Shown: positions 27,395 to 41,409, numbered from the stretch's first letter. The stretch: 64,000 nt of DNA from an uncultured Pelagibacteraceae bacterium (GCA_902534735.1 CACARD010000005.1:1-64000), one strand, 5' to 3'. Notes: a model not told the origin generated them from the sequence alone. Translations and numbers: made by a program.

Positions 27395-27764
27395 TCCTTT
27401 ATCTCCTCATATTCAAATTTATAGATGGCATGTATCATCTTTAGTTTCAATATCTCATAGAATTACAGGAATAATAAATATATTAGCAATAACTTTAATT
27501 TGTATCTTTTTTATTTTTTTTTCATTTAGCGAAGGAAGTCATGAATTCATAAAATTATTCCTCCAATCTTTTATTGGGAAATTTTTCATCTTGGGTATTA
27601 CATGGTCTTTTAGTTTTCAAATCTTAAGTGAGATAAGACATTTAATCATGGATTTTGGTTATGGATTTGAGTTAAAAACCACAAAAATTACTGGCTTAAT
27701 TGTAATATTTGGATCTTTTATATTAACCGTTTCAATTTATTTAATAGGACGAAATTTATTTTAA
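27384..27764 (+). CDS. sdhC: Succinate dehydrogenase cytochrome b556-type subunit (SdhC), heme ligand replaced
   Basis: Membrane anchor of complex II with three hydrophobic helices. The N-terminal SPHIQIYRW and the quinone-site motif SISHRITG (S22 and R26 align with E. coli S27 and R31) are intact, as is IRHLIMDFGY. The segment from K66 aligns without gaps to E. coli KFIMWGILTALAYHVVVGIR, and there Q79 stands at the position of the axial heme ligand H84. The neighbouring H86 corresponds to E. coli H91, which is not the ligand. Length is 126 aa. It abuts sdhD, sharing one base. Confidence 0.93.
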   Translation: MENNPLSPHIQIYRWHVSSLVSISHRITGIINILAITLICIFFIFFSFSEGSHEFIKLFLQSFIGKFFILGITWSFSFQILSEIRHLIMDFGYGFELKTTKITGLIVIFGSFILTVSIYLIGRNLF

Positions 27765-28093
27765 TGAGAGCAGTAACAAAAAAATGGGTATTTTTAAAAG
27801 TGAGTTCTCTCATATTAGTACCTTTGATGTTATGGTTTGCTTTAAATTTGGTTAGTATTTATGACAAAAGCTACTTAGAGATATTAACTTTTCTAACTTC
27901 TCAACCTTCAAAGTTTATATTTAGTCTTTTTCTTATTTTTGCTTACTTTTTCTCGGCATTAAGCATCAGCGAGGTTTTTGAAGACTATATTAAAGATGAA
28001 AAAATCAAAAATGCCGCAAACAAAGCTTTAAATTTTTTTGCTATAACAATTCCTTTAATTACAATATTTGCAGTATTTAAAATAACTATATGA
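27764..28093 (+). CDS. sdhD: Succinate dehydrogenase membrane anchor subunit (SdhD), no histidine
   Basis: Small 109-residue anchor with three hydrophobic helices. The N-terminal [18 protein letters not shown] and the FEDYIKDE segment place it as SdhD; the Tyr of EDY (Y75) aligns with the quinone-binding Y83 of E. coli. The stretch from K50 to Y75 aligns without gaps with E. coli SdhD K58-Y83, and F63 occupies the position of heme ligand H71. The protein contains no histidine at all. It overlaps sdhA by 4 bp. Confidence 0.88.
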   Translation: MRAVTKKWVFLKVSSLILVPLMLWFALNLVSIYDKSYLEILTFLTSQPSKFIFSLFLIFAYFFSALSISEVFEDYIKDEKIKNAANKALNFFAITIPLITIFAVFKITI

Positions 28094-29865
28094 AATCTTA
28101 TAATATTATAGATCATGAATACGATGTCGTTGTCCTTGGCGCTGGAGGTTCTGGCCTAAGAGCTGCGGTTGGCTTAAGTGAAGCTGGATTAAAAACTGCA
28201 TGCATTTCTAAAGTCTTTCCAACCAGAAGTCATACATCAGCTGCTCAAGGTGGAATTTCAGCAGCCCTTGGAAACATGGGAGAAGACGATTGGCGTTGGC
28301 ATATGTACGATACTGTAAAAGGAGCAGATTGGTTAGGCGATCAAGATAGTATTGAATATTTGTGTAAGGAAGCTCCAAAAGCAGTACTAGAATTAGAAAA
28401 GTATGGTGTTCCTTTTAGTAGAACAGAAGATGGAAAAATTTATCAAAGACCATTTGGTGGAATGACAAAAAATTATGGAAATGGAATTGTACAAAGAACT
28501 TGTGCTGCAGCAGACAGAACTGGTCATGCAATTCTCCATACATTATATGGTCAAGCACTTAAACATAATACAGAATTTTTTATTGAATATTTTGCATTAG
28601 ACTTAATTATGAAAGATGGACAATGCAAAGGTTTAATTGCTTGGAATTTAAATGATGGAACAATTCATCGTTTTAGATCTCACATAACAATTATAGCCAC
28701 AGGGGGATATGGGAAGGTATACTACTCAGCAACATCTGCACATACTTGTACTGGTGATGGTAATGCAATGGTATTAAGAGCTGGATTACCTCTTCAAGAT
28801 ATGGAGTTTGTACAATTTCACCCAACAGGAATATATGGACACGGAACACTTATTTCTGAAGGTGTAAGAGGTGAAGGTGGATATTTGGTAAACTCTAAAG
28901 GTGAAAGATTTATGGAGAGATATGCTCCCAACGCTAAAGATCTTGCTTCGAGAGATGTAGTTAGCAGATCAATGTCTATTGAAATCAATGAGGGAAGAGG
29001 TGTTGGTAAAGATCAAGACCATGTTCATTTATATTTAAGTCATTTAGATAAAAAAGTTATTGAAGATAGATTGCCAGGCATTACTGAGGCAGCAAGATTA
29101 TTTGCAAATGTAGATGTAACCAAAGAACCGATACCAGTTGTTCCAACAGTTCATTATAATATGGGTGGTATACCAACAAATTATAAAGCTGAAGTTTTAA
29201 CAGTAAATGGATCTCAAAAAACAGTCCCAGGTTTGATGGCGATTGGTGAGGCTGCGTGCGTATCTGTTCATGGAGCAAATAGATTAGGTTCAAATTCACT
29301 TATTGACTTGGTTGTTTTTGGAAGAGCAGCAGCAAAGAGAGCAGCGGAATTGGTAAAACCTGGAACGCCTCACGAAGAAGTTAGTGAAAGCGAAACTGAA
29401 AAATGTCTAAATAGATTTGATAAACTAAGGTATGCAGAGGGAGATAATGGAACTGCTGAACTTAGACTGGCGATGCAAAAAACAATGCAGTCTAAATGTG
29501 CTGTATTTAGAACTGAAAAGAATCTTAAAGAGGGTGTAGATGAGATCAGAAAAACATATGATGGCATGGAATCGATTTCTGTTAAAGATAAATCGTTGGT
29601 ATTCAATACTGATTTAGTTGAGACTTTAGAATTTGATAATTTAATTAGACAAGCGATAACAACTGTAGATTCTGCATATCACAGAAAAGAAAGCAGAGGA
29701 GCTCATGCTCGTGAAGATTATCCGAAAAGAAATGATGAAAAATTTATGAAACATACATTATCTTGGTGTGATGGAAAAAATACTAAAATTGAATACAGAG
29801 ATGTACATACTTCAACATTAACAAATGAAGTCCAATATTTTCCTCCACAAGAAAGAGTGTATTAA
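28090..29865 (+). CDS. sdhA: Succinate dehydrogenase flavoprotein subunit
   Basis: Oxidises succinate to fumarate with covalent FAD. The dinucleotide motif [13 protein letters not shown] is near the N terminus, and the flavinylated His is in [13 protein letters not shown]. The active-site segments [21 protein letters not shown] ([18 protein letters not shown]), [11 protein letters not shown], and the C-terminal [15 protein letters not shown] are typical. Length (591 aa) is normal and all expected catalytic segments are intact, so the enzyme should be active despite the altered anchors. Confidence 0.98.
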   Translation: MKSYNIIDHEYDVVVLGAGGSGLRAAVGLSEAGLKTACISKVFPTRSHTSAAQGGISAALGNMGEDDWRWHMYDTVKGADWLGDQDSIEYLCKEAPKAVLELEKYGVPFSRTEDGKIYQRPFGGMTKNYGNGIVQRTCAAADRTGHAILHTLYGQALKHNTEFFIEYFALDLIMKDGQCKGLIAWNLNDGTIHRFRSHITIIATGGYGKVYYSATSAHTCTGDGNAMVLRAGLPLQDMEFVQFHPTGIYGHGTLISEGVRGEGGYLVNSKGERFMERYAPNAKDLASRDVVSRSMSIEINEGRGVGKDQDHVHLYLSHLDKKVIEDRLPGITEAARLFANVDVTKEPIPVVPTVHYNMGGIPTNYKAEVLTVNGSQKTVPGLMAIGEAACVSVHGANRLGSNSLIDLVVFGRAAAKRAAELVKPGTPHEEVSESETEKCLNRFDKLRYAEGDNGTAELRLAMQKTMQSKCAVFRTEKNLKEGVDEIRKTYDGMESISVKDKSLVFNTDLVETLEFDNLIRQAITTVDSAYHRKESRGAHAREDYPKRNDEKFMKHTLSWCDGKNTKIEYRDVHTSTLTNEVQYFPPQERVY

Positions 29866-30638
29866 TGGTTCAATTAAATTTACCACAAAACTCAAAAGTT
29901 AATAAAGGTAAATATTTTAAAGACAAAACCGGTTCAAAGAATATCAGAAAAGTAAATGTTTACAGATGGGATCCATCAACTGGAGAGAACCCAAGAATAG
30001 ACACATATGAAGTAGACATGGATAATTGTCCATCTAAAGTTTTAGACATACTAAATAAAATTAAAAACGAAATTGATCCAACACTTGCATATAGAAGATC
30101 TTGTGCGCATGGAGTTTGTGGTTCTTGTGCAATGAATATGGGTGGAAAAAATGGTCTTGCATGTACTAAGCCACATGCAGAAATTAAGGGAGATATAGAT
30201 ATATACCCTTTGCCTCACTTAAAAGTAAAAAAAGATTTAATAGGAGACTTAAGTGGATTATATAAACAATACCAATCCATTGAACCTTGGTTAAAAAATA
30301 ATTCAAAAAGTGAAACAACAGAAATTCATCAATCTCCAGAAGATAGAGCTAAACTTGATGGAGCTTATGAATGTATAATGTGTGCTTGTTGTTCTACTTC
30401 ATGTCCTAGTTATTGGTGGAATGGCGATAAGTATTTAGGTCCTGCAGTTTTATTACAAGCTTATAGATGGATAATGGATAGCAGAGACGAAGATAGAAAG
30501 GAAAGACTTCAAAAGGTTGCAGATGAACTTAAGCTTTATAGATGCCATACGATTTTGAACTGCACTAACGCATGTCCAAAAGGATTAAATCCAGCAAAAG
30601 CTATTGCTGAGATAAAGAAAATGCTTGCAACCACATAA
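29865..30638 (+). CDS. sdhB: Succinate dehydrogenase iron-sulfur subunit
   Basis: Carries electrons from FAD to quinone through 2Fe-2S, 4Fe-4S and 3Fe-4S clusters. The cysteine sets are [35 protein letters not shown] and [14 protein letters not shown]. The Trp in YWWN and the His in CHTI correspond to the quinone-site residues of complex II. Length (257 aa) is normal. It shares one base with sdhA. Confidence 0.98.
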   Translation: MVQLNLPQNSKVNKGKYFKDKTGSKNIRKVNVYRWDPSTGENPRIDTYEVDMDNCPSKVLDILNKIKNEIDPTLAYRRSCAHGVCGSCAMNMGGKNGLACTKPHAEIKGDIDIYPLPHLKVKKDLIGDLSGLYKQYQSIEPWLKNNSKSETTEIHQSPEDRAKLDGAYECIMCACCSTSCPSYWWNGDKYLGPAVLLQAYRWIMDSRDEDRKERLQKVADELKLYRCHTILNCTNACPKGLNPAKAIAEIKKMLATT

Positions 30639-30658
30639 TTACTTATTTAAATACATCC

Positions 30659-33119
<2,461 letters not shown>

Positions 33120-33122
33120 TTA

Positions 33123-34283
33123 ATGAATATTCACGAACACCAAGCAAAGAATATACTTAGAAAATATGGAGCTAAAGTTCCGGATGGAGTTTATGCTCTA
33201 GATGTAAATGAATTATTGGAAAAAGCTAAAAATCTTAAAACTGATAAATATGTGTTGAAAGCACAAATTCATGCTGGAGGCAGAGGTAAAGCTGGTGGAG
33301 TTAAAATAGTAAATAATTTAAAAAGTCTTGAAACAGAGGCAAAATCCTTGCTTGGAAAAAAATTAATCACTCATCAGACAGGACCTAGCGGAAGAATTGT
33401 TAAAAGATTATATGTCGAAGTTTCATCTAACATTGATAAAGAATTTTATTTGTCTTGTGTTGTAGATCGTGCGAGCTCAAAGATAGCTTTTATCTCAAGT
33501 GATCAAGGGGGTATGGATATAGAAGAAGTCGCAATCAAATCTCCTGAGAAAATTTTAACAACAAAAGTAGATTTAGATAACGAAATATCTGATGAAAATT
33601 GTAATAAAATAATAAGTATTTTTAATCTAGATGAAGAAACAAAAGAACAAGGAATTAGTCTAATCAAGTCCATATACAAATTATTTATAGAAACCGATGC
33701 TAATTTAATCGAAATTAATCCTTTAATTTTAACAAAAGAAAAAGAGTTGATTTGTTTAGATGCAAAAATGAATTTTGATGGAAATGCTTTATTCAGACAT
33801 CCAGAGCTAATTGAGTTGAGAGACCTCAATGAAGAAGAAGAAACAGAGATAGAAGCTAGCAAGCATGATTTAGCATATATTAAACTTGATGGAACAATTG
33901 GATGCATGGTTAATGGAGCTGGGCTTGCAATGGCAACTATGGACATAATTAAATTATATGGAAAGGAACCAGCAAATTTTTTAGATGTTGGTGGTGGGGC
34001 TTCTAAAGAAAAAGTGGCAGCTGCTTTTAAAATAATTTTATCAGATAAAAATGTTAAAGGAATATTGATTAATATTTTTGGCGGAATAATGAGGTGTGAT
34101 GTTCTTGCCCAAGGTGTTGTGGATGCAGCAAAAGAAATAAAAATGAATGTTCCTTTAGTTGTAAGATTGGCCGGAACAAATTTTGAAGAGGGAAAAAAAA
34201 TACTTGATAATTCAGGTCTTGAGTTAATTTCTGCTTCTGATTTATCAGATGCTGCTAAAAAAATTGTAGAGGCTATTAAATAA
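33123..34283 (+). CDS. sucC: Succinate-CoA ligase (ADP/GDP-forming) beta subunit
   Basis: ATP-grasp subunit that makes ATP from succinyl-CoA. The N terminus [16 protein letters not shown], the grasp segment [28 protein letters not shown] and the C-terminal [15 protein letters not shown] are diagnostic. Length (386 aa) is normal. It directly abuts sucD (stop then ATG with no gap). Confidence 0.98.
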   Translation: MNIHEHQAKNILRKYGAKVPDGVYALDVNELLEKAKNLKTDKYVLKAQIHAGGRGKAGGVKIVNNLKSLETEAKSLLGKKLITHQTGPSGRIVKRLYVEVSSNIDKEFYLSCVVDRASSKIAFISSDQGGMDIEEVAIKSPEKILTTKVDLDNEISDENCNKIISIFNLDEETKEQGISLIKSIYKLFIETDANLIEINPLILTKEKELICLDAKMNFDGNALFRHPELIELRDLNEEEETEIEASKHDLAYIKLDGTIGCMVNGAGLAMATMDIIKLYGKEPANFLDVGGGASKEKVAAAFKIILSDKNVKGILINIFGGIMRCDVLAQGVVDAAKEIKMNVPLVVRLAGTNFEEGKKILDNSGLELISASDLSDAAKKIVEAIK

Positions 34284-35159
34284 ATGTCAGTTTTAGTTAA
34301 TAAAAACACAAAGTTAATTTGCCAAGGTTTTACGGGTAGTCACGGAACTTTTCATTCAGAGCAAGCAATTAAATATGGAACAAATTTAGTCGGAGGAGTT
34401 ACACCAAAAAAAGGTGGTCAAACTCATCTAGATAGACCAGTATTTAATACAGTAAAGGAAGCAGTCGATGAAACTGGTGCTAACGCAACTATGATTTATG
34501 TTCCTGCGAAATTTGCATCCGCAGCAATCATAGAGGCCATTGAAGCTAACTTAGAATTAATCGTTTGTATCACTGAGGGTATACCAGTTCTTGATATGAT
34601 TAAGGTCAAAAAAAAGTTACTTAATTCAAAATCAAGATTAATCGGTCCCAATTGTCCAGGGATAATTACGCCTGATGAATGCAAGATCGGAATAATGCCA
34701 GGAAATATACATAAAAAGGGTTCTGTTGGTATTGTATCAAGATCTGGAACTTTGACCTATGAGGCTGTCGCACAAACTACAGAGAATGATTTGGGACAAT
34801 CAACATGTATAGGTATAGGTGGTGATCCAATAAATGGTACGAACTTCATTGATTGTTTAGATTTATTTTTAAAGGATGAGGAAACTAAATCAATTTTAAT
34901 GATTGGTGAAATAGGAGGATCAGCTGAAGAAGAAGCAGCTGAATTTGTAAAAAATCATGAAATAAAAAAACCCATGGTTGGTTTTATTGCAGGTGTTACA
35001 GCACCACCGGGTAGAAGAATGGGACATGCAGGCGCCATAATATCAGGTGGCAAAGGCGGGGCCAAAGATAAGATCAAAAAAATGGAAGATTGTGGTATAG
35101 AAGTTGCCACATCCCCTTCAGAAATTGGAAAAACATTGTTAAATAAATTGTCCAATTGA
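34284..35159 (+). CDS. sucD: Succinate-CoA ligase alpha subunit
   Basis: CoA-binding and phospho-histidine subunit. It shows the CoA segment [47 protein letters not shown] and the phosphorylated His in [13 protein letters not shown]. Length (291 aa) is normal. A 30-bp A+T-rich gap separates it from sucA. Confidence 0.98.
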   Translation: MSVLVNKNTKLICQGFTGSHGTFHSEQAIKYGTNLVGGVTPKKGGQTHLDRPVFNTVKEAVDETGANATMIYVPAKFASAAIIEAIEANLELIVCITEGIPVLDMIKVKKKLLNSKSRLIGPNCPGIITPDECKIGIMPGNIHKKGSVGIVSRSGTLTYEAVAQTTENDLGQSTCIGIGGDPINGTNFIDCLDLFLKDEETKSILMIGEIGGSAEEEAAEFVKNHEIKKPMVGFIAGVTAPPGRRMGHAGAIISGGKGGAKDKIKKMEDCGIEVATSPSEIGKTLLNKLSN

Positions 35160-35189
35160 AAACAAAATTTAGTATTATATTAAAATAAA

Positions 35190-38087
35190 ATGAGCTCTCC
35201 TAAAAATCTGGAATATAAAAAAACATCATTTCTAAATAAAGCTAATAGTGCATTTATTGAGGAAATGTATGTAAAATTTATAAATAAAGATCCATCTCTA
35301 TCTGAAAGTTGGATTGAATATTTCTCAGGTGTAGATGAGGATATGAAGATATTAGTCGATGAGATAAATGGACCGTCGTGGAAACCTTTCTCAAAAAAAA
35401 TTAATATAGAAGATGTTGAGAAAACAGCTAAAGAAAATGAAAAAAACAAAGATAATTCTAGCAAGTTTAATTTTCAGGTAATTGCAAATTCAAATAAAAA
35501 TTCAATAAGTGCCGTAGCCTTGATAAGAGCTTATCGCTTAAGGGGACATCTATTATCAAAATTAGATCCTTTAGAATTGATGAAGTCAGAATATTTAGAC
35601 GAATTACATCCTGAGTACTATGGTTTTAAAAAAGAAGATTATGACAAAGAAATTTTTCTAAACGGAATAATAAATAAAAAAAGTGCAAATATTAGAGAAA
35701 TACTGAAGTTTTTAAAAAAAACTTATTGTGGTCCCATAGGTTATGAATACATGCATATTTCAAATCCAACTGAGAGAATGTGGTTTAGAGATAGAGTTGA
35801 AAAAGATGAGAATGCACTCAAGTTTACAAAAAATGGAAAGCAAGCAATTTTAAATAAATTAATACAAGCAGAGGGATTTGAAAAATTTTTAAACACAAAA
35901 TATGTTGGTACTAAAAGATTTGGTTTAGATGGTGGAGAAAGTTTAATACCTGCTCTTGAGCAAATTATAAAAATCGGAGGACAATCCAAAATAAAAGAAG
36001 TTAAAATAGGAATGTCACATAGAGGAAGACTAAATGTCTTAGCAAACGTTTTACAAAAGTCTTATAAAAGAATTTTTAATGAATTTGCTGGTGAAATGGA
36101 TGGTTCAGAAGATGGTGCTGGAGATGTCAAATACCATTTAGGAGCCTCATCTGATAGAGAATTTGATGGAAATCCTGTACACGTTAGCTTAACAGATAAT
36201 CCTTCACATTTAGAGGCAGTTAATCCTGTTGTTCTTGGCCAAACTAGAGCTAAACAATTTTTTCACCAAGACAAACAAAGAAATAAAGTTATACCAATAT
36301 TAATTCACGGCGATGCTGCATTTGCAGGGCAAGGAATAGTAGCAGAGTGTTTTGCGATGTCCGGACTTCCTGGTCATAACACTGGAGGGACAATCCATAT
36401 TATTGTTAACAACCAAATTGGATTTACAACAAGTCCTAGATTTGCGCGATCTTCCCCTTATCCTTCTGACGTAGGTAAAATGGTTGATGCACCAATCATC
36501 CATGTTAATGGAGATGATCCTGAGGCAGTTGTTTACGCAACTAGAATAGCAACTGAGTTTAGATTAAAATTTAATAGAGATGTTGTGATTGATTTAATAT
36601 GTTACAGAAGATTTGGACATAATGAGGGAGATGAGCCATCTTTCACCCAACCACTTATGTACAAAAAAATTAGATCTCATCCATCTACAATTAAAATTTA
36701 TGGTGAAAAGCTCGTAAATGAAGGACTTTTTACGAAACAAGATTTAGATCAACAAATTATTGATTTTAAAAATTTATTAGATGATCAATTTAAAAATGCG
36801 AAAGATTATAAACCTAAAATTAGGTGGTTTGAGGGAACTTGGTCGAGATATAAACCCGAAAGAGGTAAAGATAAAAGAGGTGTAACTGGATCAGATTTGA
36901 AAATTTTAAATAATATTTCTGACAGAATACATGTTTTTCCAACTGATAAAAATATTCACAAAACCATAACAAAAATTATGGAAAATAGAAAAAAAACTAT
37001 TAATGAAGGCTCAGGAATTGATTGGGCAACAGCTGAGTCTTTAGCATTTGGTTCATTATTAGTTGAAGGTTATCCAGTAAGGTTAGTAGGTCAGGACTCA
37101 GGTAGAGGTACTTTTAGTCAAAGACACTCAGTTTTAAGAAATCAAATTGATAATTCAAGGTACATACCTTTAAACAATATATCTAGTAACCAAAAAAATT
37201 TTGAAATTGTAGATAGTTTTTTATCTGAACTTGCAGTTTTAGGATTTGAATATGGATACAGTTTAGTAGAACCGAATACATTGACAATTTGGGAAGCTCA
37301 ATTTGGAGATTTTGCAAATGGTGCACAAGTAATTATTGATCAATTTATATCATCTGGTGAAAGAAAGTGGAAAAGAGCATCAGGACTGGTTATGTTATTA
37401 CCCCATGGTTATGAAGGACAAGGTCCAGAGCACTCTTCTGCGAGATTAGAGAGATTTTTACAATTATGTGCAAATGATAATTTACAAGTTATGAATTGTA
37501 CTACACCTGCAAATTATTTTCATGCTTTAAGAAGACAGATGCACCGTGATTTTAGAAAACCTTTAATTATAATGACACCTAAGTCACTTTTAAGAAATAA
37601 ATATTGTGTATCAAATTTAGAAGATTTTAGTAAAAAAAATTCTTTTCATAGAGTGCTATGGGATCATGCTAGAGATACTAAGCAAAAAGGTTTTATTAAG
37701 TTAAAAGAAGATAAAAAAATTAGAAAAGTAATATTATGCTCTGGAAAAATTTATTTTGATCTTCTCGCGGCAAGAGAGAAACTAAAAATCAATGATGTGA
37801 TTTTGTATAGAATTGAACAACTATATCCTTTCCCTGCAAAAAGTTTGGTTAAAGAGCTAAAACCATTTGCAAAAAATTCAAAATTTTATTGGTGCCAAGA
37901 GGAGCCCAAAAATATGGGTGCTTGGTTTGCTGTTAGAGATTATATACAATGGACATTAGAGACTATTAAGGCTAAAAACAATGCAATTTCTTACATTGGA
38001 AGAAATCCAGATGCTACACCTGCTACAGGTTATGCAAGAAGACATAATTCTGAACAACAAGAAATTATAAATAAAGTATTTGAATAA
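35190..38087 (+). CDS. sucA: 2-oxoglutarate dehydrogenase E1 component
   Basis: Thiamine-diphosphate-dependent decarboxylase of the 2-oxoglutarate dehydrogenase complex. The N-terminal helix SFLNKANSAFIEEMYVKF contains the E2-binding element. Further on are IGMSHRGRLNVLANV, the ThDP/Mg segment HGDAAFAGQGIVAEC, NNQIGFTTSP and, in the transketolase domain, GQDSGRGTFSQRHSV and LLPHGYEGQGPEHSSARLER (GYEGQGPEHSSARLER). Length (965 aa) is typical. The next gene, sucB, starts directly after the stop. Confidence 0.98.
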   Translation: MSSPKNLEYKKTSFLNKANSAFIEEMYVKFINKDPSLSESWIEYFSGVDEDMKILVDEINGPSWKPFSKKINIEDVEKTAKENEKNKDNSSKFNFQVIANSNKNSISAVALIRAYRLRGHLLSKLDPLELMKSEYLDELHPEYYGFKKEDYDKEIFLNGIINKKSANIREILKFLKKTYCGPIGYEYMHISNPTERMWFRDRVEKDENALKFTKNGKQAILNKLIQAEGFEKFLNTKYVGTKRFGLDGGESLIPALEQIIKIGGQSKIKEVKIGMSHRGRLNVLANVLQKSYKRIFNEFAGEMDGSEDGAGDVKYHLGASSDREFDGNPVHVSLTDNPSHLEAVNPVVLGQTRAKQFFHQDKQRNKVIPILIHGDAAFAGQGIVAECFAMSGLPGHNTGGTIHIIVNNQIGFTTSPRFARSSPYPSDVGKMVDAPIIHVNGDDPEAVVYATRIATEFRLKFNRDVVIDLICYRRFGHNEGDEPSFTQPLMYKKIRSHPSTIKIYGEKLVNEGLFTKQDLDQQIIDFKNLLDDQFKNAKDYKPKIRWFEGTWSRYKPERGKDKRGVTGSDLKILNNISDRIHVFPTDKNIHKTITKIMENRKKTINEGSGIDWATAESLAFGSLLVEGYPVRLVGQDSGRGTFSQRHSVLRNQIDNSRYIPLNNISSNQKNFEIVDSFLSELAVLGFEYGYSLVEPNTLTIWEAQFGDFANGAQVIIDQFISSGERKWKRASGLVMLLPHGYEGQGPEHSSARLERFLQLCANDNLQVMNCTTPANYFHALRRQMHRDFRKPLIIMTPKSLLRNKYCVSNLEDFSKKNSFHRVLWDHARDTKQKGFIKLKEDKKIRKVILCSGKIYFDLLAAREKLKINDVILYRIEQLYPFPAKSLVKELKPFAKNSKFYWCQEEPKNMGAWFAVRDYIQWTLETIKAKNNAISYIGRNPDATPATGYARRHNSEQQEIINKVFE

Positions 38088-39362
38088 ATGAGTGAAAAAA
38101 TATTAGTTCCAGTTTTGGGAGAAAGTATTACAGAGGCTACGGTCACGAAATGGCTAAAGAAAAAGGGTGATAACGTAGTTGCTGATGAAGCTGTAGTAGA
38201 ATTAGAAACTGACAAAGTAAACTTAGAAGTTCCTGCACCTGCGAGTGGTGTTATATCAGAGATCAACTCAAAAGATGGTGATACAGTCGAAGTTGGAACT
38301 GTATTAGGAATGATTTCAGAAGGTGGTGCTCTTAAAGAAGAAAAGGAAGCTGAGCCGGTTAAAGGAAACGTTGAAAAAAATAATGTAATAAATTTAGAAA
38401 TCGAAAAGAAAAAAGATACAAAAAAAACTCAAGAACCTTTATTGCTTGACGAAGAACCATTGGTATTAACTGATGAAGTTAAAGAAATCAAGCCTATTAA
38501 ACAAAATAAAATACTTTCTCCTGCTGTAAGAAAAATGGTTGTTGAAAATAAAATTAATTTAGATGAAGTAAAAGGGACAGGTAAAGATGGTAGAATTTTA
38601 AAAGGTGATTTAATAAGTTTAATGGGAGCTAACCCTCAACCTAACGAAAGAAAAATTCAATACGGCGAAGAAGAACGAATTAAAATGTCAAGACTAAGAC
38701 AAACGATTGCTAAACGTTTAAAAGAGGCTCAAAATAATGCAGCTATGCTTACAACGTTTAATGAGGTTGATATGTCAAATATAATTTCAATGAGAAAAGA
38801 TAACCAGGAAGATTTCCAAAATAGTTATGGAATTAAACTTGGCTTCATGTCCTTTTTTGTTAAAGCTTGTATAGTAGGATTAAAATTATTTCCTGCAATA
38901 AATGCTGAAGTTGAAAATGATGAAATGGTTTACAAAAATTATTATAATGTGAGCTTTGCAGTAGGAACTGAAAAAGGATTAGTAGTTCCAGTATTAAAAA
39001 ATGCTGATGAAATGTCTTTTGCTGACATTGAAAAAAACATAAAAGATCTGTCAGACAAAGCAAAAAATGGCAGTCTTACCATAGAGGATCTTCAAGGGGG
39101 AACGTTTACAATTAGCAACGGAGGTGTTTATGGATCAATGTTATCTACTCCTATTTTAAACCCTCCACAATCAGCAGTTCTTGGAATGCATAATATTGTT
39201 GAAAGACCTGTTGTTGTTGATGGTGAGATAAAAGCTAGACCTATAATGTTTTTAGCATTGTCTTATGATCATAGAATAATTGATGGAAAAGAATCTGTGA
39301 GTTTTTTAAAAACTATTAAAGAAAACTTAGAAGATCCAAGAAGGTTATTTTTAAATTTATAA
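38088..39362 (+). CDS. sucB: 2-oxoglutarate dehydrogenase E2 component (dihydrolipoyl succinyltransferase)
   Basis: One lipoyl domain at the N terminus with the lipoylated K43 in [14 protein letters not shown], then an acidic linker, a peripheral-subunit-binding domain (about residues 145-180, [15 protein letters not shown]) and the acyltransferase core ending with the catalytic His in [11 protein letters not shown]. Length (424 aa) is normal. Only a single base separates it from lpdA. Confidence 0.97.
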   Translation: MSEKILVPVLGESITEATVTKWLKKKGDNVVADEAVVELETDKVNLEVPAPASGVISEINSKDGDTVEVGTVLGMISEGGALKEEKEAEPVKGNVEKNNVINLEIEKKKDTKKTQEPLLLDEEPLVLTDEVKEIKPIKQNKILSPAVRKMVVENKINLDEVKGTGKDGRILKGDLISLMGANPQPNERKIQYGEEERIKMSRLRQTIAKRLKEAQNNAAMLTTFNEVDMSNIISMRKDNQEDFQNSYGIKLGFMSFFVKACIVGLKLFPAINAEVENDEMVYKNYYNVSFAVGTEKGLVVPVLKNADEMSFADIEKNIKDLSDKAKNGSLTIEDLQGGTFTISNGGVYGSMLSTPILNPPQSAVLGMHNIVERPVVVDGEIKARPIMFLALSYDHRIIDGKESVSFLKTIKENLEDPRRLFLNL

Positions 39363-39363
39363 T

Positions 39364-40761
39364 ATGTCAGAAAAATTTGATGTTACAGTAATTGGTGGTG
39401 GTCCTGGTGGTTATGTTTGTGCAATTAGATTGTCTCAACTTGGACTTAAAACAGCATGCATAGAGTCTAGAGGATCTCTAGGAGGGACATGTTTAAATAT
39501 TGGATGCATCCCATCAAAAAGTTTACTTAATTTATCTGAAAAATTTCACAGTGCAAAAAATTTTGAAAAAATTGGAATCGAGACTGGAGAAATAAAACTC
39601 AATTTAGATAAAATGATGAAAAATAAAGACAAAGCTGTAACAGTTTTGACTAAAGGAGTTGAATTTTTATTCAAAAAAAACAAAGTCACTTATTTTAAAG
39701 GCAAAGGTTCATTTGAGAACGAGAATTCAATAAAAATTGAAGGCTTGGAAGGCACTAAAATAATTCAAACTGATAAAACAATAATCAGTACAGGATCAGT
39801 GCCAGTTTCATTGCCTGGAGTAGATTTTGATGAAGAGAGAATTCTTTCTTCAACTGGAGCCCTATCTATTCCCAAACTCCCAAATAAAATGATTGTTGTT
39901 GGTGGAGGATATATAGGGTTGGAAATGGGATCAGTTTGGTCAAGACTTGGCACTGAAGTCACAGTCGTTGAATTTTTAGATCATATCACGCCTGGAATGG
40001 ATCGAGATATTTCAAATGAATTTATGAAAATATTAAAGAAACAAGGTATAAAATTCAACCTTAATACTAAAGTTGATAAAATAACTAAAAACTCTAACGG
40101 TGTGACGGTTGAGACTTCACAAAATGATGGCCAAAAAGTTAAACATGATGTTGATGTTGTTTTAATTTCTGTAGGAAGAAGACCTTATACTAAAAACTTA
40201 AATTTAGATAAAGTTGGTGTAAAGTTAGATGAAAAAGGAAGAGTTAAAGTAAATAAAAATTTTGAAACGAATGTTAAAAATATTTATGCAATAGGTGATG
40301 TTATTGATGGCCCAATGTTAGCCCATAAAGCTGAAGAGGAAGGAATTGCTGTTGCAGAATTAATAGCAGGTCAATCAGGTCATGTTAATTATGATATTAT
40401 TCCTGGAGTTGTTTATACATCTCCCGAAGTCGCTTATGTTGGCAAAAGCGAAGAGCAATTAAAAAAAGAAAACATAGGGTACAAAATTGGTAAATTTCCT
40501 TTTATGGCAAATTCAAGAGCCAAAGCAATTGATGAGCCAGAGGGTTTTGTAAAAATTTTGGCAGACCAATCAACTGATAAAGTGCTTGGTGTACATATTA
40601 TTGGTCCTCATGCAGGAGAAATGATAGCTGAGATGGCTGTCGCAATGGAATTTGGAGCTAGTTCCGAAGATATTGCAAGAACATGTCACGCACACCCAAC
40701 ATTTTCTGAAGCTATAAAAGAAGCAGCATTATCAGTAGATAAAAGACAAATTCACTCTTAA
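39364..40761 (+). CDS. lpdA: Dihydrolipoyl dehydrogenase (E3)
   Basis: FAD/NAD disulfide oxidoreductase that regenerates lipoate. The FAD motif GGGPGGYVCAI is at 11-21, redox cysteines C43 and C48 are in GGTCLNIGCIPSK, the NAD motif is VVGGGYIGLEMGSV, and the C-terminal base is in HAHPTFSEA. Length (465 aa) is normal. Last gene of the TCA run; it converges on a methyltransferase gene with a 3-bp gap. Confidence 0.97.
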   Translation: MSEKFDVTVIGGGPGGYVCAIRLSQLGLKTACIESRGSLGGTCLNIGCIPSKSLLNLSEKFHSAKNFEKIGIETGEIKLNLDKMMKNKDKAVTVLTKGVEFLFKKNKVTYFKGKGSFENENSIKIEGLEGTKIIQTDKTIISTGSVPVSLPGVDFDEERILSSTGALSIPKLPNKMIVVGGGYIGLEMGSVWSRLGTEVTVVEFLDHITPGMDRDISNEFMKILKKQGIKFNLNTKVDKITKNSNGVTVETSQNDGQKVKHDVDVVLISVGRRPYTKNLNLDKVGVKLDEKGRVKVNKNFETNVKNIYAIGDVIDGPMLAHKAEEEGIAVAELIAGQSGHVNYDIIPGVVYTSPEVAYVGKSEEQLKKENIGYKIGKFPFMANSRAKAIDEPEGFVKILADQSTDKVLGVHIIGPHAGEMIAEMAVAMEFGASSEDIARTCHAHPTFSEAIKEAALSVDKRQIHS

Positions 40762-40764
40762 TAA

Positions 40765-41409
40765 TTATTTTTCTACATTCAATAAAGCAAATCTTTTAAA
40801 TTTTTCTTCAAGTTTTATTTTATTATTATTTGCAAAGTCTTTTATTGCTTTTTCAACACTTTCAATTTTTGTAATACCTGCAAAATCATCACAAACAATT
40901 CTAGAATTATTTTTCATGTTGTCATAAAGTTTCTGTAAATCACTTAAAACTGTATCGTAACTATGGCCTCCATCTAAAAATACGAAATCAATTTCACTTA
41001 AAGGAACTTTTTCTAAAGTCACCCTTGTGTCTCCTTCTATTAGTTCAATATTTTGTGAAAATTTCTTTAAAAAATTTTGAACAGATATCTTTGAATTTAA
41101 ATTTTCTTTTTTTATGAAATTATAATAGATAGTTTTAAGTGGATTCGAAAACTTTTGATTTTCAAGAAATTTAGGTTCGATCTCATCTACACTTGATGTT
41201 TTAGTAGATCCAAATAAATCTAATCCGTAATATCTAAAATCACTACCAAAATTTGTCTTTAATAATTCACATATATTTCTTGATGTAACACCACAAAAAA
41301 CACCGATTTCTAATACATTTTTTGGCTTATATTCCTCAACTAAACTCAAAAAATTATCCCCATAAGGTTTTTTTAAACCTGATTTTCTCCAGTAATAATT
41401 ATATTTCAT
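40765..41409 (-). CDS. Class I SAM-dependent methyltransferase
   Basis: 214-residue Rossmann-type methyltransferase. Motif I is PKNVLEIGVFCGVTS (VLEIGVFCG), the acidic motif is YYGLDLFG, and IDFVFLDGGHSYDTVLSDL with the following CDDF resemble the Methyltransf_24 group, which includes enzymes acting on small molecules and sugars. Substrate is unknown. It is a single gene, convergent with lpdA and divergent from priA (51 bp). Confidence 0.8.
   Translation of the reverse strand: MKYNYYWRKSGLKKPYGDNFLSLVEEYKPKNVLEIGVFCGVTSRNICELLKTNFGSDFRYYGLDLFGSTKTSSVDEIEPKFLENQKFSNPLKTIYYNFIKKENLNSKISVQNFLKKFSQNIELIEGDTRVTLEKVPLSEIDFVFLDGGHSYDTVLSDLQKLYDNMKNNSRIVCDDFAGITKIESVEKAIKDFANNNKIKLEEKFKRFALLNVEK

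Noticed and set aside
33503..34309. 268-residue open frame opposite sucC
   Set aside because: It is antisense to a highly conserved gene and its sequence is Ser/Ile-rich shadow translation with no recognisable domain; such frames are expected from the codon bias here.
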